A stretch of 64,000 nucleotides of DNA from Burkholderia sp. Bp9142 (GTDB lineage: Bacteria; Pseudomonadota; Gammaproteobacteria; Burkholderiales; Burkholderiaceae): contig NZ_QTPP01000046.1 of the NCBI RefSeq assembly GCF_003853415.1, positions 1 through 64,000 of the forward strand, given 5' to 3'. The notes below the pieces were generated by a model. The model did not search any database, was not told the DNA's origin, and saw only the letters and a list, made by a program, of their open reading frames with translations. The translations under genes were made by a program, and so were the position numbers. This document shows, in pieces, positions 1 to 8,540 of this stretch (position 1 is its first letter; each line of letters begins with the position of its first letter).

Positions 1-754
1 GTTCGGCGAGCGATTTATGCAGGCGCGTGGATAACGCGTTGTTCAACCGCCTCGCCCACAAAAATGCGGACAGGTTCTTGTCGAGTAGCCGATGCACGGC
101 GCCAATACGTCCCGGTGCGCTCTTCCCGGCCTCCAGGGCATCGTTGTCGAGCGGGCGTGACCGCAGCGCTTCACCACCAAGCAGCACCGTGTGCAGTTCA
201 AGCACATGGTCCCGTGTCTTCCCATAGACCACCGAACCCTGACCGCATGCATCCGTGTTGACCATTCCACCGATGGTCGCCCGGTTTGACGTGGACAACT
301 CTGGAGCGAAAAACAGTCCGTGAGGACGCAAAGCAAGGTTCAACTGGTCCTTCACCACGCCGGACTGCACGCGAGCGCAACGCTGGCCAGGATCGATCTC
401 AAGGATCTGATTCATGTGGCGCGAAAGGTCGACCACCAGCCCATTGGTCAGCGACTGTCCGTTGGTACCGGTGCCGCCGCCGCGGGCCGCCAGCTTGATC
501 TCCTTCCAGGCCGATGTTCCCGCAAGTTCCATCAGCCTGACCACATCATTGTGATGCTTTGGAAATGCCACGCATTGCGGCGTCACCTGGAAAATCGAAT
601 TGTCCGTGGCAAAAACTATCCGATCACCATCACGAGTCGATACTTCGCCCTCGAAGCCGCTCTTCACCAGCGCATCTGCGAACCGCAGATAGAGAGGCGC
701 GGGAGCCGCACTCGCAGGCAAGCGCGGGATCGCGCGATTTCCAGAACGAAGCAT
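1..754 (-). CDS. YdiJ-type FAD-linked D-2-hydroxyacid (D-2-hydroxyglutarate) dehydrogenase, N-terminal part, cut by window edge
   Basis: This reading frame starts at ATG 754 and stays open to the left edge, giving about 251 N-terminal residues. They closely resemble the N-terminus of E. coli YdiJ, a roughly 1000-residue FAD plus Fe-S D-2-hydroxyglutarate dehydrogenase. Landmarks seen in order are STRDGDRIVFATDNS, RGGGTGTNGQ (the FAD-binding loop), VDLSRHMN, FFAPELSTSNRATIGGM and VVYGKTRDHVLELH. The start lies 15 bases after the upstream dehalogenase-like gene, so they are probably cotranscribed. The family oxidises D-2-hydroxyacids. The substrate here is not shown, and the C-terminal Fe-S half lies outside the window. 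Confidence 0.85.
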   Translation of the reverse strand, partial: MLRSGNRAIPRLPASAAPAPLYLRFADALVKSGFEGEVSTRDGDRIVFATDNSIFQVTPQCVAFPKHHNDVVRLMELAGTSAWKEIKLAARGGGTGTNGQSLTNGLVVDLSRHMNQILEIDPGQRCARVQSGVVKDQLNLALRPHGLFFAPELSTSNRATIGGMVNTDACGQGSVVYGKTRDHVLELHTVLLGGEALRSRPLDNDALEAGKSAPGRIGAVHRLLDKNLSAFLWARRLNNALSTRLHKSLAE

Positions 755-769
755 CGCTGTTTCTACCGG

Positions 770-1474
770 TTAAACCATCACGTCCGCAAGCGACGCCATG
801 TCATCAACCCAGAGGTCCGGTTGATGCGGCGTGCCGCCGAACGGACGCTTGCGGCGGTCGATGAATGCGGAGCGCATACCAGCCGCCTTCGCGCCAAGGC
901 AGTCGAACGCGTGGTTCGCGACGAACAGCACTTCGTTCATCTTCACGCCCATGATCTCAGCGGCCTTCGTGTAGGTCGCCACGTGCGGCTTGAACGACTC
1001 TGCTTCCTTGACCGAGATGACCCGGTCGAACGGAATCTTGTGATAGTCCTTGGCGGTTTCGAGCATGTCCGGATCGCCGTTCGAAAGGACGACGATCTTG
1101 TACTTCGTTTGCAGACGCGCCAGCGCTTCAGGAACATCGGGGAACGGCTTCAGACGCTCGATGCAGGACACGAGGTAGCGAACTTCGTCGTCCGTATGCT
1201 TGATGCCAGCGCGATCCAGCGTGTAAGCGACTGCACGGAAGCCGATTTCACGATACGGCGTGTGCTCCTTGTGCAGCAGCGCATCAATCATCGAATTCTC
1301 GAAGTGCGTCCGACGCCACCACGTCACGAAGGAATTCGGGTTGCCCGTCCAGCCCTTCTCCTTGAGGAACGGGGTTGCGAATTCCGTCAGCCCCTTCTGC
1401 ATGTCGACCACGGTGCCGTATTGGTCGAACATCACAACCTTGATCTCACTCTTGAGTTGCTCGATGTTGCTCAT
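770..1474 (-). CDS. HAD superfamily, haloacid dehalogenase type II-like hydrolase
   Basis: The protein has about 234 residues with all HAD landmarks: nucleophile motif FDQYGTVVD (Asp17), motif II SNG, the motif III lysine in SFKPHVATY, and motif IV in FVANHAFDCLGAKAAGM. Length and layout match L-2-haloacid dehalogenases, which turn (S)-2-haloacids into (R)-2-hydroxyacids. However, the Ser and Asn of the usual SSNAWD active-site segment are Ala and His here, so substrate identity is open. ATG 1474 is preferred because AGGAGA lies nine bases upstream; an in-frame GTG at 1483 is the alternative. It sits between an MHS permease and a D-2-hydroxyacid dehydrogenase, which fits uptake, hydrolysis and oxidation of a 2-substituted acid. 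Confidence 0.82.
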   Translation of the reverse strand: MSNIEQLKSEIKVVMFDQYGTVVDMQKGLTEFATPFLKEKGWTGNPNSFVTWWRRTHFENSMIDALLHKEHTPYREIGFRAVAYTLDRAGIKHTDDEVRYLVSCIERLKPFPDVPEALARLQTKYKIVVLSNGDPDMLETAKDYHKIPFDRVISVKEAESFKPHVATYTKAAEIMGVKMNEVLFVANHAFDCLGAKAAGMRSAFIDRRKRPFGGTPHQPDLWVDDMASLADVMV

Positions 1475-1611
1475 GACTCTCACTCTCCTGGGTTAGATGT
1501 GTCGCGGCTGCTTCTTGTTGCCACCGCGCAATTTCACTTTACGAACACGACAATCATTTAGCAAATGGATTTGCAGTATTCTCACATTCACCAAATGAAT
1601 AGTTTTACGAC

Positions 1612-3276
1612 TCAATCGTCGCTATAGATGCTGTCGTGACGCGGCTCCCGAATGAACACGAAACCAATCACGCATGACAAGGCAGCGACCGTCACCGGGT
1701 ACCACAGCCCGAAATAGATGTTCCCTGTCTGCGCCACCAGCGCGAAACAGATGGTCGGCAGAAGGCCGCCGAAATAGCCATTGCCGATGTGGTATGGCAA
1801 TGACATTGCGGAGTAGCGGATTCGCGTTGGGAACATCTCAACGAGAATCGCGGCAATTGGACCAAGCGTCATGGCGCCATAGGACATAAGCAGCACGAGC
1901 AACACCAGGATCATTGGCTGATTCACCAATTCAGGATCGGCCTTCAACGGATACCCGGCATTGCTCAGGGCCGTGGTCGTCGCCGCCCTGAAGCCCTGTT
2001 CCATCGCCTTTGCCTGCGCCGGAGTAAGCCCCTTCAAAGAAGGGGCTACGATCTCCGTGGTGCCAATCCGGACCCGTGTGCTCGTGCCCACTGGTGCGTC
2101 TTCTGTCGCATAACTAGCGGAATTCGCTGACAGGACACGCCGTGCGACATCGCAAGCGCTATTGAAAGTCGCTGTGCCGGTTGGATTGAACTGGAATGAG
2201 CAATCCCTTGGATCCGTGACGACGACGACCGGAGATGACGTCTGCGCGGCCGCCAGCACGGGATTCGCAAACTGTGTCAGACCATGGAAAATCGGAATGA
2301 TGGTCAACGCTGCCAGTAACGACCCGCAAAGGATGATCGGCTTTCGGCCGATACGGTCCGACAATCGGCCGAAAAATATGTACAACGGCGTGCTGATCAC
2401 CAGTGCAAGTCCGACAAGCAGATTCGTTGTACTGGCATCGACCTTCAACGTCTGCGTCAGAAAGAACATCGCATAGAAGAGCGCGGTGAACCACACGACG
2501 GCTTGCCCGGCGAGCAGTCCGAACAGCGCCTGCAGCACGAGCTTGAGATAGCGCCACTGACCGAACGCCTCCGACAGTGGCGCACGAGACGTGCGCCCTT
2601 CTGCCTTGATGCGTTGGAATGCCGGCGACTCACTCATCGAAAGACGCACGTAGATTGAAATCGCCAGCAGAAGGCCGGAAAAGAGAAACGGAATACGCCA
2701 GCCCCACGCGTCGAACGATTTACCTGTCAACGATCGGACAACGATGATGACCACCAGCGACAGAAGCAGGCCTGCCGTGGACGTTGTTTGAATCCACGAA
2801 GTCCAGCCACCCCTTTTATCATTTGGTGCATGTTCAGCGACGTATGTGGCTGCTGCGCCGTACTCGCCTCCAAGCGCAAGTCCCTGAAGCATTCTCAGGA
2901 TGACAAGAGCGATTGGGGCCGCTACCCCGAGAGTGGAATAGCCGGGCAACAGTCCAACAGCCAGGGTCGAAAACCCCATGATGATGATGGTCAGCAGAAA
3001 CGTATGTTTTCGACCAACGAGATCGCCCAGTCGACCGAAGACGAGCGCACCGATGGGTCGAACGATAAATCCGGCCGCAAAGGTCAATAGCGCGAAAACG
3101 AATGCCGTCGTGTGATTCAGGCTGCTGAAAAACTGCGCCGCAATCAGGGCGGCTAACGAACCATACAGAAAAAAGTCATACCACTCGAAAACTGCCCCCA
3201 GTGAGGCAGCAAATATGACCTTTCGCTCGTCCGCACCGATAGTGCCGGGGTGCGCCGCGGCGATTTCGTTGTGCAT
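1612..3276 (-). CDS. MFS transporter, metabolite:H+ symporter (MHS) family, with large inserted loop
   Basis: The protein has about 554 residues. It shows the MHS signatures FEWYDFFLYG in helix 1, GRLGDLVGRK between helices 2 and 3, and LQGLALGGEYG in helix 4. Between later helices there is a long hydrophilic insertion of roughly 110 residues, beginning near TDPRDCSFQF. Inner-membrane proton symporters of this size and with this insertion include the haloacid permease Deh4p of Burkholderia, and the dehalogenase-like neighbour makes a similar role plausible. ATG 3276 is chosen because AGGAGGAGA lies just upstream; longer in-frame extensions have no ribosome binding site. The substrate is inferred only from context. 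Confidence 0.85.
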   Translation of the reverse strand: MHNEIAAAHPGTIGADERKVIFAASLGAVFEWYDFFLYGSLAALIAAQFFSSLNHTTAFVFALLTFAAGFIVRPIGALVFGRLGDLVGRKHTFLLTIIIMGFSTLAVGLLPGYSTLGVAAPIALVILRMLQGLALGGEYGAAATYVAEHAPNDKRGGWTSWIQTTSTAGLLLSLVVIIVVRSLTGKSFDAWGWRIPFLFSGLLLAISIYVRLSMSESPAFQRIKAEGRTSRAPLSEAFGQWRYLKLVLQALFGLLAGQAVVWFTALFYAMFFLTQTLKVDASTTNLLVGLALVISTPLYIFFGRLSDRIGRKPIILCGSLLAALTIIPIFHGLTQFANPVLAAAQTSSPVVVVTDPRDCSFQFNPTGTATFNSACDVARRVLSANSASYATEDAPVGTSTRVRIGTTEIVAPSLKGLTPAQAKAMEQGFRAATTTALSNAGYPLKADPELVNQPMILVLLVLLMSYGAMTLGPIAAILVEMFPTRIRYSAMSLPYHIGNGYFGGLLPTICFALVAQTGNIYFGLWYPVTVAALSCVIGFVFIREPRHDSIYSDD

Positions 3277-3462
3277 CGTGTCTCCTCCTTTCCTTGTCGC
3301 GCCGACAGGATTGCCGACGGAAAGCCGGCTCTGACACGTAGGCTCGTGTCTGGAGGCCTGCAAGCCCAACGATATGCTTGCAGTATTTATTTTTGAAATG
3401 GATAGGTTATATCGAACTATTCACGAGACAAATAATCCAGGCTACCTCTTAGCCAACGCGCT

Positions 3463-4365
3463 TCACAGCGTGGTGCAGGTCTCAACGATCAGATCTCGCA
3501 TCCACTTGTGCGTCACGCTATTGTCATTGCGGCGGTGCCAGTAGATGTCCCACGAAAAGGGTTCTGACGGAAATGGCAAAGGGCGCACCGCGAGCGGCTC
3601 CGATGCAAAACGGGCCGCGAGCTTACCGGAGATGACAGCGATCAACTGGCTTTCCCGCAAGATGGGCGGGATGAGTAACCAATGCGGAACCTTCGCAACT
3701 ACTTTTCGCGCATAACCCTGGTCGGCCAGCACGTTGTCGACGAAGCGAATGTCAGTCGGACTCATCGCCACGCGCAGATGATCCGCCTCGAGAAAGCGCT
3801 CCAGCGTCACCTCCCCCTGAGCGAGTGGATGATCCGCTCGCATTACGCAGACCATTTGATCCATAAACAACGGCTGGCTTCGGATATTGGACGCATGCTG
3901 CAACTGCATGCTCAAGGCGAAATCCAGCTGGTCGCTCTCAAGCGCCCTGATCGTCCGTTCCGGTGACATATGAAGAATGTCCAGCGTTACTCCGGGCGCT
4001 TTCTCCGAGAGCGCAGCGAGAATCTGGGGTAAGACAAGGCAGCCAACCAGATCGGACATGCGCGCAGTGAACTCACGCTGAGCCGTTGCCGGATCGAAGT
4101 TGACATCGCTCGACATCAACCTCTCCGTCTGCCGCAGTATCTGCCTGATGGACTCGCCAAGTTCCATCGCCCGCGGCGTGGGTTCCATCGTACCGCCGGA
4201 CCGGATGAAAAGATCGTCCTTGAACAGATGCCGAAGCCTGACCAGAGCATTGCTCATGGCCGGCTGGCTCATCGGAATCCTGAGGGCGGCCCGAGTAACG
4301 TTTCGCTCCCGCATGAGCGCATCGAAAATGACCAGCAGATTGAGGTCAACGGAGCGAAGGTTCAT
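3463..4365 (-). CDS. LysR-family transcriptional regulator (NodD/PcpR-like)
   Basis: The protein has 300 residues. The N-terminal winged helix-turn-helix spans about residues 1-60 (DLNLLVIFDALMRERNVTRAA through PAMSNALVRLRHLFKDDLFIR), followed by a periplasmic-binding-like effector domain. ATG 4365 follows GGGAGGGG. The gene is divergent from the CoA-transferase operon at 4490 and points the same way as the permease operon at 3276, so it could control either. The 124-base divergent intergenic stretch contains a T-N11-A-type inverted repeat, listed separately. The effector is unknown. Confidence 0.88.
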   Translation of the reverse strand: MNLRSVDLNLLVIFDALMRERNVTRAALRIPMSQPAMSNALVRLRHLFKDDLFIRSGGTMEPTPRAMELGESIRQILRQTERLMSSDVNFDPATAQREFTARMSDLVGCLVLPQILAALSEKAPGVTLDILHMSPERTIRALESDQLDFALSMQLQHASNIRSQPLFMDQMVCVMRADHPLAQGEVTLERFLEADHLRVAMSPTDIRFVDNVLADQGYARKVVAKVPHWLLIPPILRESQLIAVISGKLAARFASEPLAVRPLPFPSEPFSWDIYWHRRNDNSVTHKWMRDLIVETCTTL

Positions 4366-4396
4366 TTCGCAGCCCCTCCCGACGTGATGGACATCA

Positions 4397-4419
4397 TATC
4401 TTACATGAATATCAAGATA
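4397..4419. promoter_or_regulatory. LysR-type operator, TATCTT-N11-AAGATA
   Basis: A perfect 6-bp inverted repeat, TATCTT at 4397-4402 and AAGATA at 4414-4419, is separated by 11 bases and includes the T-N11-A core typical of LysR binding boxes. It lies 32 bases upstream of the LysR start and about 70 bases upstream of the divergent CoA-transferase start, the usual place for a shared recognition site. Function is inferred from position and symmetry. Confidence 0.6.
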
Positions 4420-4489
4420 CGCAAAATCCATTTAGAAAATACGATGGCTGTTGGTACTCTGCCGAAAAGACACCTTGGAGGAGAGGAAA

Positions 4490-5752
4490 ATGGACTCGGA
4501 TACGGCATGGCACGGTACATCGGCCCACCCCCTCAGCGGCATCCGGATTATCGACCTGACACGGGTAGTGTCCGGTCCGTTCGCGACGATGCATCTGGGA
4601 GATCTCGGCGCCGATATCATCAAGATCGAGGAGCCGACGAACGGGGACGACAGCCGGGCCTTCGGACCTCCGTTTGTCGCGAGCGAAAGTGCGTACTTCC
4701 TCTCGGTCAATCGCAACAAACGGAGTTGCGCAATTGACCTGAAGAGCGACGCCGGGAAGCAGATTCTTCTTGGGCTCATCGAAACCGCAGATGTCGTAGT
4801 CGACAACTTCCGGCCCGGTGCAATGCAGCGCCTTGGCTTGGACCACGAGACGTTACAAAAGCGCAACCCGCGTCTCATCTGCTGTTCAATCTCCGGCTTC
4901 GGCTCAGAGGGTCCCGACGCGCAGCGGCCAGGATATGACCTGATCGTGCAGGGCGAAGCAGGTGTGATGGATATTACCGGCGATCCAAACGGCCAGCCGA
5001 CCAAGGTAGGTACGTCGATTGCCGACATGATTGCGGGTCTTTTCGCGGTACAAGGCATTCTGTCAGCTCTATATGAGCGCAGCCAGACGGGCGTGGCACG
5101 CACCGTCGAGATTTCGATGCTCGATGCGCTCGCTTCGCTGCTGACGTTTAACGCCGGCATCTTCTTTACAACCGGTGAATCCCCGAAACGGCGAGGAAAC
5201 GAACATCCGACCATCTGCCCGTATGAGACTTTCCAGGCGTCAGATGGATGGATCAATCTCGGAGTGGCAAACGACAAGTTCTGGAAACTGTTTTGCGACG
5301 TGACCAACGCGACTGACCTGCTCGAGGATTCACGCTTTGCCACTGCACCCAAACGTGTCAGCCACCGGAACGAACTGCGCCCTCTCGTCGCGGCGCTTTT
5401 GCGCGACAACACGCGCGCGTACTGGGTCGAGAGGCTCGGTGCCGCCGGTGTGCCTTGTGGTTTGATCCGCACCGTTGGCGAGGTCTGCGAAGCACCTCAA
5501 CTGACAGAGCGCGGCATGATCCTGTCGATGGAACATCCCGTCGCTGGAGAGGTGAAAAACATTGCGAACCCTGTTCGCCTCGATGACAGCCCCATGAGCG
5601 CCGCAGCGCCGCCGCCGATGCTGGGCGAGCACACAAGAGAGATCCTCGGTTCCCTGCTCGGATTCTCCTCAGATCAAATCGAGGAACTGCAAGCTCGCGG
5701 TGTGATTCGTGGTCTAGCCGAGCAAGACGTGGCGCAACTCATCAAAGATTGA
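4490..5752 (+). CDS. CaiB/BaiF (class III) CoA-transferase
   Basis: The 420-residue protein opens with LSGIRIIDLTRVVSGPFATMHLGDLGAD, the diagnostic start of the CaiB/BaiF family. It continues through VDNFRPGAMQRLGL and GSEGPDAQRPGYDL, whose Asp150 is at the position of the catalytic aspartate that forms the acyl anhydride. The family moves CoA between carboxylic acids in the cytoplasm. ATG 4490 is preceded by GGAGGAGAGG. It is the first gene of an apparent operon with a hot-dog thioesterase, a small protein and a CitE-like lyase, and is divergent from a LysR gene. The acid activated is not evident. Confidence 0.92.
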   Translation: MDSDTAWHGTSAHPLSGIRIIDLTRVVSGPFATMHLGDLGADIIKIEEPTNGDDSRAFGPPFVASESAYFLSVNRNKRSCAIDLKSDAGKQILLGLIETADVVVDNFRPGAMQRLGLDHETLQKRNPRLICCSISGFGSEGPDAQRPGYDLIVQGEAGVMDITGDPNGQPTKVGTSIADMIAGLFAVQGILSALYERSQTGVARTVEISMLDALASLLTFNAGIFFTTGESPKRRGNEHPTICPYETFQASDGWINLGVANDKFWKLFCDVTNATDLLEDSRFATAPKRVSHRNELRPLVAALLRDNTRAYWVERLGAAGVPCGLIRTVGEVCEAPQLTERGMILSMEHPVAGEVKNIANPVRLDDSPMSAAAPPPMLGEHTREILGSLLGFSSDQIEELQARGVIRGLAEQDVAQLIKD

Positions 5753-5759
5753 CATAACC

Positions 5760-6176
5760 ATGGACGAAACCCGGGCACGGAGCGCGTTCGAGAACGCCCT
5801 CCGAACTTACCACCAGGACTTCAATACCTTCTTTTTGGCACGCCTGTTCGGCATGAAGGTGGAATACGGCGAAGAATCGTGCACCGTCATGATGCCAATC
5901 AGCGATTTCATGTTTAACCCCCAAGGTTCTTTGCACGGGGGAGTGACAGCCACAGTCCTCGATATCTCGATGGGTCACCTGCTTAAGCACCACGTCGGCG
6001 CAGGGGCGACCCTTGAGATGAATATCCAGTACATCCGGGCTGCACGCGAAGGAATGCTCACCGCAAATAGCCACTTCATCCGCAAGGGCCGGCAAATCTG
6101 CTTCCTCCGATCCGAAGCTACGGACGACACTGGTGGAATCGTGGCAAGTGCCACCTCAACGTGGAAGGTACTCTGA
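5760..6176 (+). CDS. PaaI-like hot-dog fold thioesterase
   Basis: The protein has 138 residues, normal for the family. The signature NPQGSLHGGVTATVLD (HGG at 59-61, Asp68) is that of single-domain hot-dog acyl-CoA thioesterases such as PaaI. Family members hydrolyse acyl- or aryl-CoA esters as tetramers. The start is seven bases after the CoA-transferase stop, so the two genes are almost certainly cotranscribed. It may recycle CoA from a stalled or product thioester of the pathway. Substrate is unknown. Confidence 0.85.
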   Translation: MDETRARSAFENALRTYHQDFNTFFLARLFGMKVEYGEESCTVMMPISDFMFNPQGSLHGGVTATVLDISMGHLLKHHVGAGATLEMNIQYIRAAREGMLTANSHFIRKGRQICFLRSEATDDTGGIVASATSTWKVL

Positions 6177-6333
6177 CCAGTATCCCGAGTCTGAATTGCG
6201 CGAAGCTGATGTCCCTTACTGCTTGCCCGTGAACCCCTTACACGGCACGGAACGCACCAGAATCGCGCGAGAGCAACCGGCAGTGATACCGCGGTACCGG
6301 AACCGTAATGCAGGAGCAGTGAAGGAGAGGTCA

Positions 6334-6570
6334 ATGGCGAGCGCTAGAGGGTCGCTACGACTAATGGTAGAGCACTGGCTTGCTCCGGATCTCGCGAACC
6401 AGGTTCGCGTCACCCAGTTCAGGAACCAGCGGTCCACAGGTGAATGTTACGTATGCGTCGAGACCGTCAACCCGCGAGGGACGGTTGCCATGTTTTTCTT
6501 TCGTCATCGTGACGGCGCATGGCGGGTTTTTCCGCCCAGTCCGAACAGGCCAATGATGTGTGCGGCCTGA
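6334..6570 (+). CDS. small conserved-type protein of unknown function (78 aa)
   Basis: A 78-residue frame starts at ATG 6334 behind GAAGGAGAGG. The product has a mixed alpha/beta look (LRLMVEHWLAPD, ECYVCVETVNPRG, VAMFFFRHRDGAWRVFPP), which resembles small hypothetical proteins found in betaproteobacteria. It lies in the same orientation between the thioesterase and the CitE-like gene. Its end overlaps a possible upstream GTG start of the latter, suggesting translational coupling. No function can be assigned. Confidence 0.6.
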   Translation: MASARGSLRLMVEHWLAPDLANQVRVTQFRNQRSTGECYVCVETVNPRGTVAMFFFRHRDGAWRVFPPSPNRPMMCAA

Positions 6571-6622
6571 CGTCCGGCGAATCGTCAATTCACCACTAGA
6601 GATCTGCTTTGCAGCGACGACC

Positions 6623-7504
6623 ATGAAGCCCACTTCACACGCCCCCGACACCACAACCCGCGACCGGAACGGTCGCAGTCTGTTGGAGACCGCGAAATCA
6701 TTTCTCTTCGTCCCGGGCGACCGCCCCGAACGTTTTCCGAAAGCGATGCGATGTGACGCAGACGTGGTCATCATCGACTGGGAAGCGTCTGTTACCCCCG
6801 CGAACAAGCAGTCCGCCAGGGAAAATACGATCGCCTTTTTAAATGGCGTGGACGACTGCAAGGTGGCAATCCGTGTCAATCCGTTTGACGGTCGAGACTT
6901 CGCCGATGATGCTCTGGCGTTACGGGAGATTCGCGAGCGCATCGCCGGAGTCTTTCTGACAATGGTCGATTCGGGGGCCCAGCTGGTCGCCGCTGCCGAT
7001 GCGCTTCCCACAGATCTGCCACTCGTGGCAATGATCGAAACCGCGCGAGGGATACTTCACGTCGAAGAAATTACCACTAGCAACCGGATTTGCCGTCTCG
7101 CATTCGGCAACATGGACTTTCAGACCGAGCTCGAATTGCCGCCGGAAGAAAACGTCGGATTGATTTACCCTAGTTCAAGAATGATCGTCGCTTCCCGCGC
7201 TGCGGGATTGCCCGCCCCTGTTTCGGGGGTGACGGAGAATATCGCTGACCTAGAAGTTTTCGAACGTTCCGCGCGGCTCGAAAGGAACCTCGGCTTCCTC
7301 GGAAAGCTCTGTGTACACCCCACTCAACTAGCCTTGACGAATGTAATCTTCGCTCCATCGGTCGAAGAAGTCGAATGGGCCAAGCGGGTAATCGCGGCAA
7401 CCCGCAATTCGCACGCCGTCATGTTAGACGGTCGGATGATTGATCGACCAGTCATTGACCGGGCTAAAAACATTCTTAGTCGGTTAGGCACTGCATCGAT
7501 CTGA
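6623..7504 (+). CDS. CitE-like HpcH/HpaI aldolase/citrate lyase-family protein
   Basis: The product has about 293 residues from ATG 6623; an in-frame GTG at 6560 would add 21 residues. The body matches CitE-like beta-hydroxyacyl-CoA lyases: SFLFVPGDRPERFPKA, then IRVNPFDGRDF, MIETARGIL, FGNMDFQTEL and GKLCVHPTQL. In most relatives the first strand reads D-x-E-D-A-V, while here it is IIDWEASV, so the second acidic residue is replaced. Relatives cleave malyl- or citramalyl-CoA-type esters. With the CoA-transferase it suggests a CoA-dependent lyase pathway for a hydroxy-dicarboxylic acid. Confidence 0.82.
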   Translation: MKPTSHAPDTTTRDRNGRSLLETAKSFLFVPGDRPERFPKAMRCDADVVIIDWEASVTPANKQSARENTIAFLNGVDDCKVAIRVNPFDGRDFADDALALREIRERIAGVFLTMVDSGAQLVAAADALPTDLPLVAMIETARGILHVEEITTSNRICRLAFGNMDFQTELELPPEENVGLIYPSSRMIVASRAAGLPAPVSGVTENIADLEVFERSARLERNLGFLGKLCVHPTQLALTNVIFAPSVEEVEWAKRVIAATRNSHAVMLDGRMIDRPVIDRAKNILSRLGTASI

Positions 7505-7721
7505 TTTCGTTGTTGCCTGGCGCCCGCGATGACACCGCCCCAACCATGAATCACATCCCGTCTTGATCCGCCGTCGCGTGGGCCACGAACTCCCCGCTCG
7601 TGGTCCACTGCCTAGTCCACGGGCGGCGCCATTGGCAATTACTTCACGCCATCCGCCCTTCGTGAGCGGCCAGCGGTCCCCTCTTGACCGCGAGGACTTA
7701 TTTGACCGACATGAGGGCGTT

Positions 7722-7762
7722 AATTCCGGGCTGAGTGCGTCGAGGTCGGCAGGCAAGTTCAT
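7722..7762 (-). pseudogene. IS66 tnpC remnant (first ~13 codons only)
   Basis: ATG 7762 opens a peptide beginning MNLPADLDALSPE, which resembles the conserved N-terminus of the IS66 DDE transposase TnpC. The similarity stops after about 14 codons, and the left inverted repeat follows within about 60 bases. Nearly the whole catalytic gene has been deleted, so the element cannot transpose by itself. Confidence 0.65.
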
Positions 7763-7824
7763 GCGGGCCAGTCTGCCAGAACCCTGCAGACGGCGGAAGC
7801 GCAACTGTTTACGTCCCGCCGGAC

Positions 7825-8161
7825 TCAGACGACACGGATCACGCCGTCCTCGCCGATGCGTTGCCACGGCAAGCCCAGCACTAGGCCGGCCAGTTGTTTG
7901 TGCGTCAAGGCACGCTGCTTGGGTTCGCCGCCGAGGTGCGGCCAGGCGAACTGCCCCTGGTTCAGGCGTCGCGTGGCCAGCCAGATGCCGATCCCGTCGT
8001 GAATCAGGACCTTCATGCGGTTGGCGCGCCGATTGGCGAACAGATGGGCATGGTATGGGTGAGCGGCGCCGAACACCTTGACCACACGCGCCAAGGCCGT
8101 ATCGAAACCGGCGCATCTCCAGTGGATCGACTGCCAGCCAGACCTCGTCAACTCGGATCAC
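7825..8161 (-). pseudogene. IS66 tnpB (Orf2), frameshifted
   Basis: The N-terminal part from GTG 8161 reads VIRVDEVWLAVDPLEMR. The similarity then continues in a different frame with DTALARVVKVFGAAHPYHAH, LFANRRANRMKVLIHDGIGI and TRRLNQGQFAWP to the stop at 7825. This is the IS66 Orf2/TnpB accessory protein, usually about 115 residues. The frame change near 8110 inactivates it. GTG 8161 overlaps the tnpA stop, as is usual in IS66 operons. Confidence 0.8.
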
Positions 8162-8540
8162 CGCAGCCACTCACGCAGCCAGGCGGCACACTGGGTTGCC
8201 TCGGACACCGGCCAACTCACCGTAATCGACTGATCTCCCCGGAGCACCTCAATGCGGATCTCTGGCGAATGCGGACTCGGCGTTCCCAATGCCGACGGCA
8301 CAAAGACTGGCGGTGACGGTGGCGTGGCCGGTGGACGGCCCAACGGCCTCTGGGAAGTCGACCTTCCGCCTGATCGATCCAGCGCCGCAGCAGATTCGCG
8401 TTGATCCCGTGTTCCAGCGCGACGGCCGCAACCGATACGCCGATTCCCTGGCAGGCCGCAACCACCTGCGCTTTGAACTCCTCGTTGTAGCGTCGCCGCC
8501 GACGACGCTCCGGGAGTGATTCCGATTCGATAGTGGTCAC
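8158..8540 (-). pseudogene. IS66 tnpA (Orf1), frameshifted
   Basis: Residues 1 to about 62 from ATG 8540 contain the helix-turn-helix region of IS66 TnpA (RRRRRRYNEEFKAQVVAACQ, SVAAVALEHGINANLLRRWI). After about 8350 the similarity moves to another frame, ending EIRIEVLRGDQSITVSWPVS and EWLR at a stop at 8158. A single-base change of phase thus splits the gene. It is the promoter-proximal gene of the element. Confidence 0.8.

Noticed and set aside
320-1561. Plus-strand frame of over 400 codons across the dehalogenase-like gene
   Set aside because: It is antisense to both the HAD gene and the YdiJ-type gene, which show conserved motifs.
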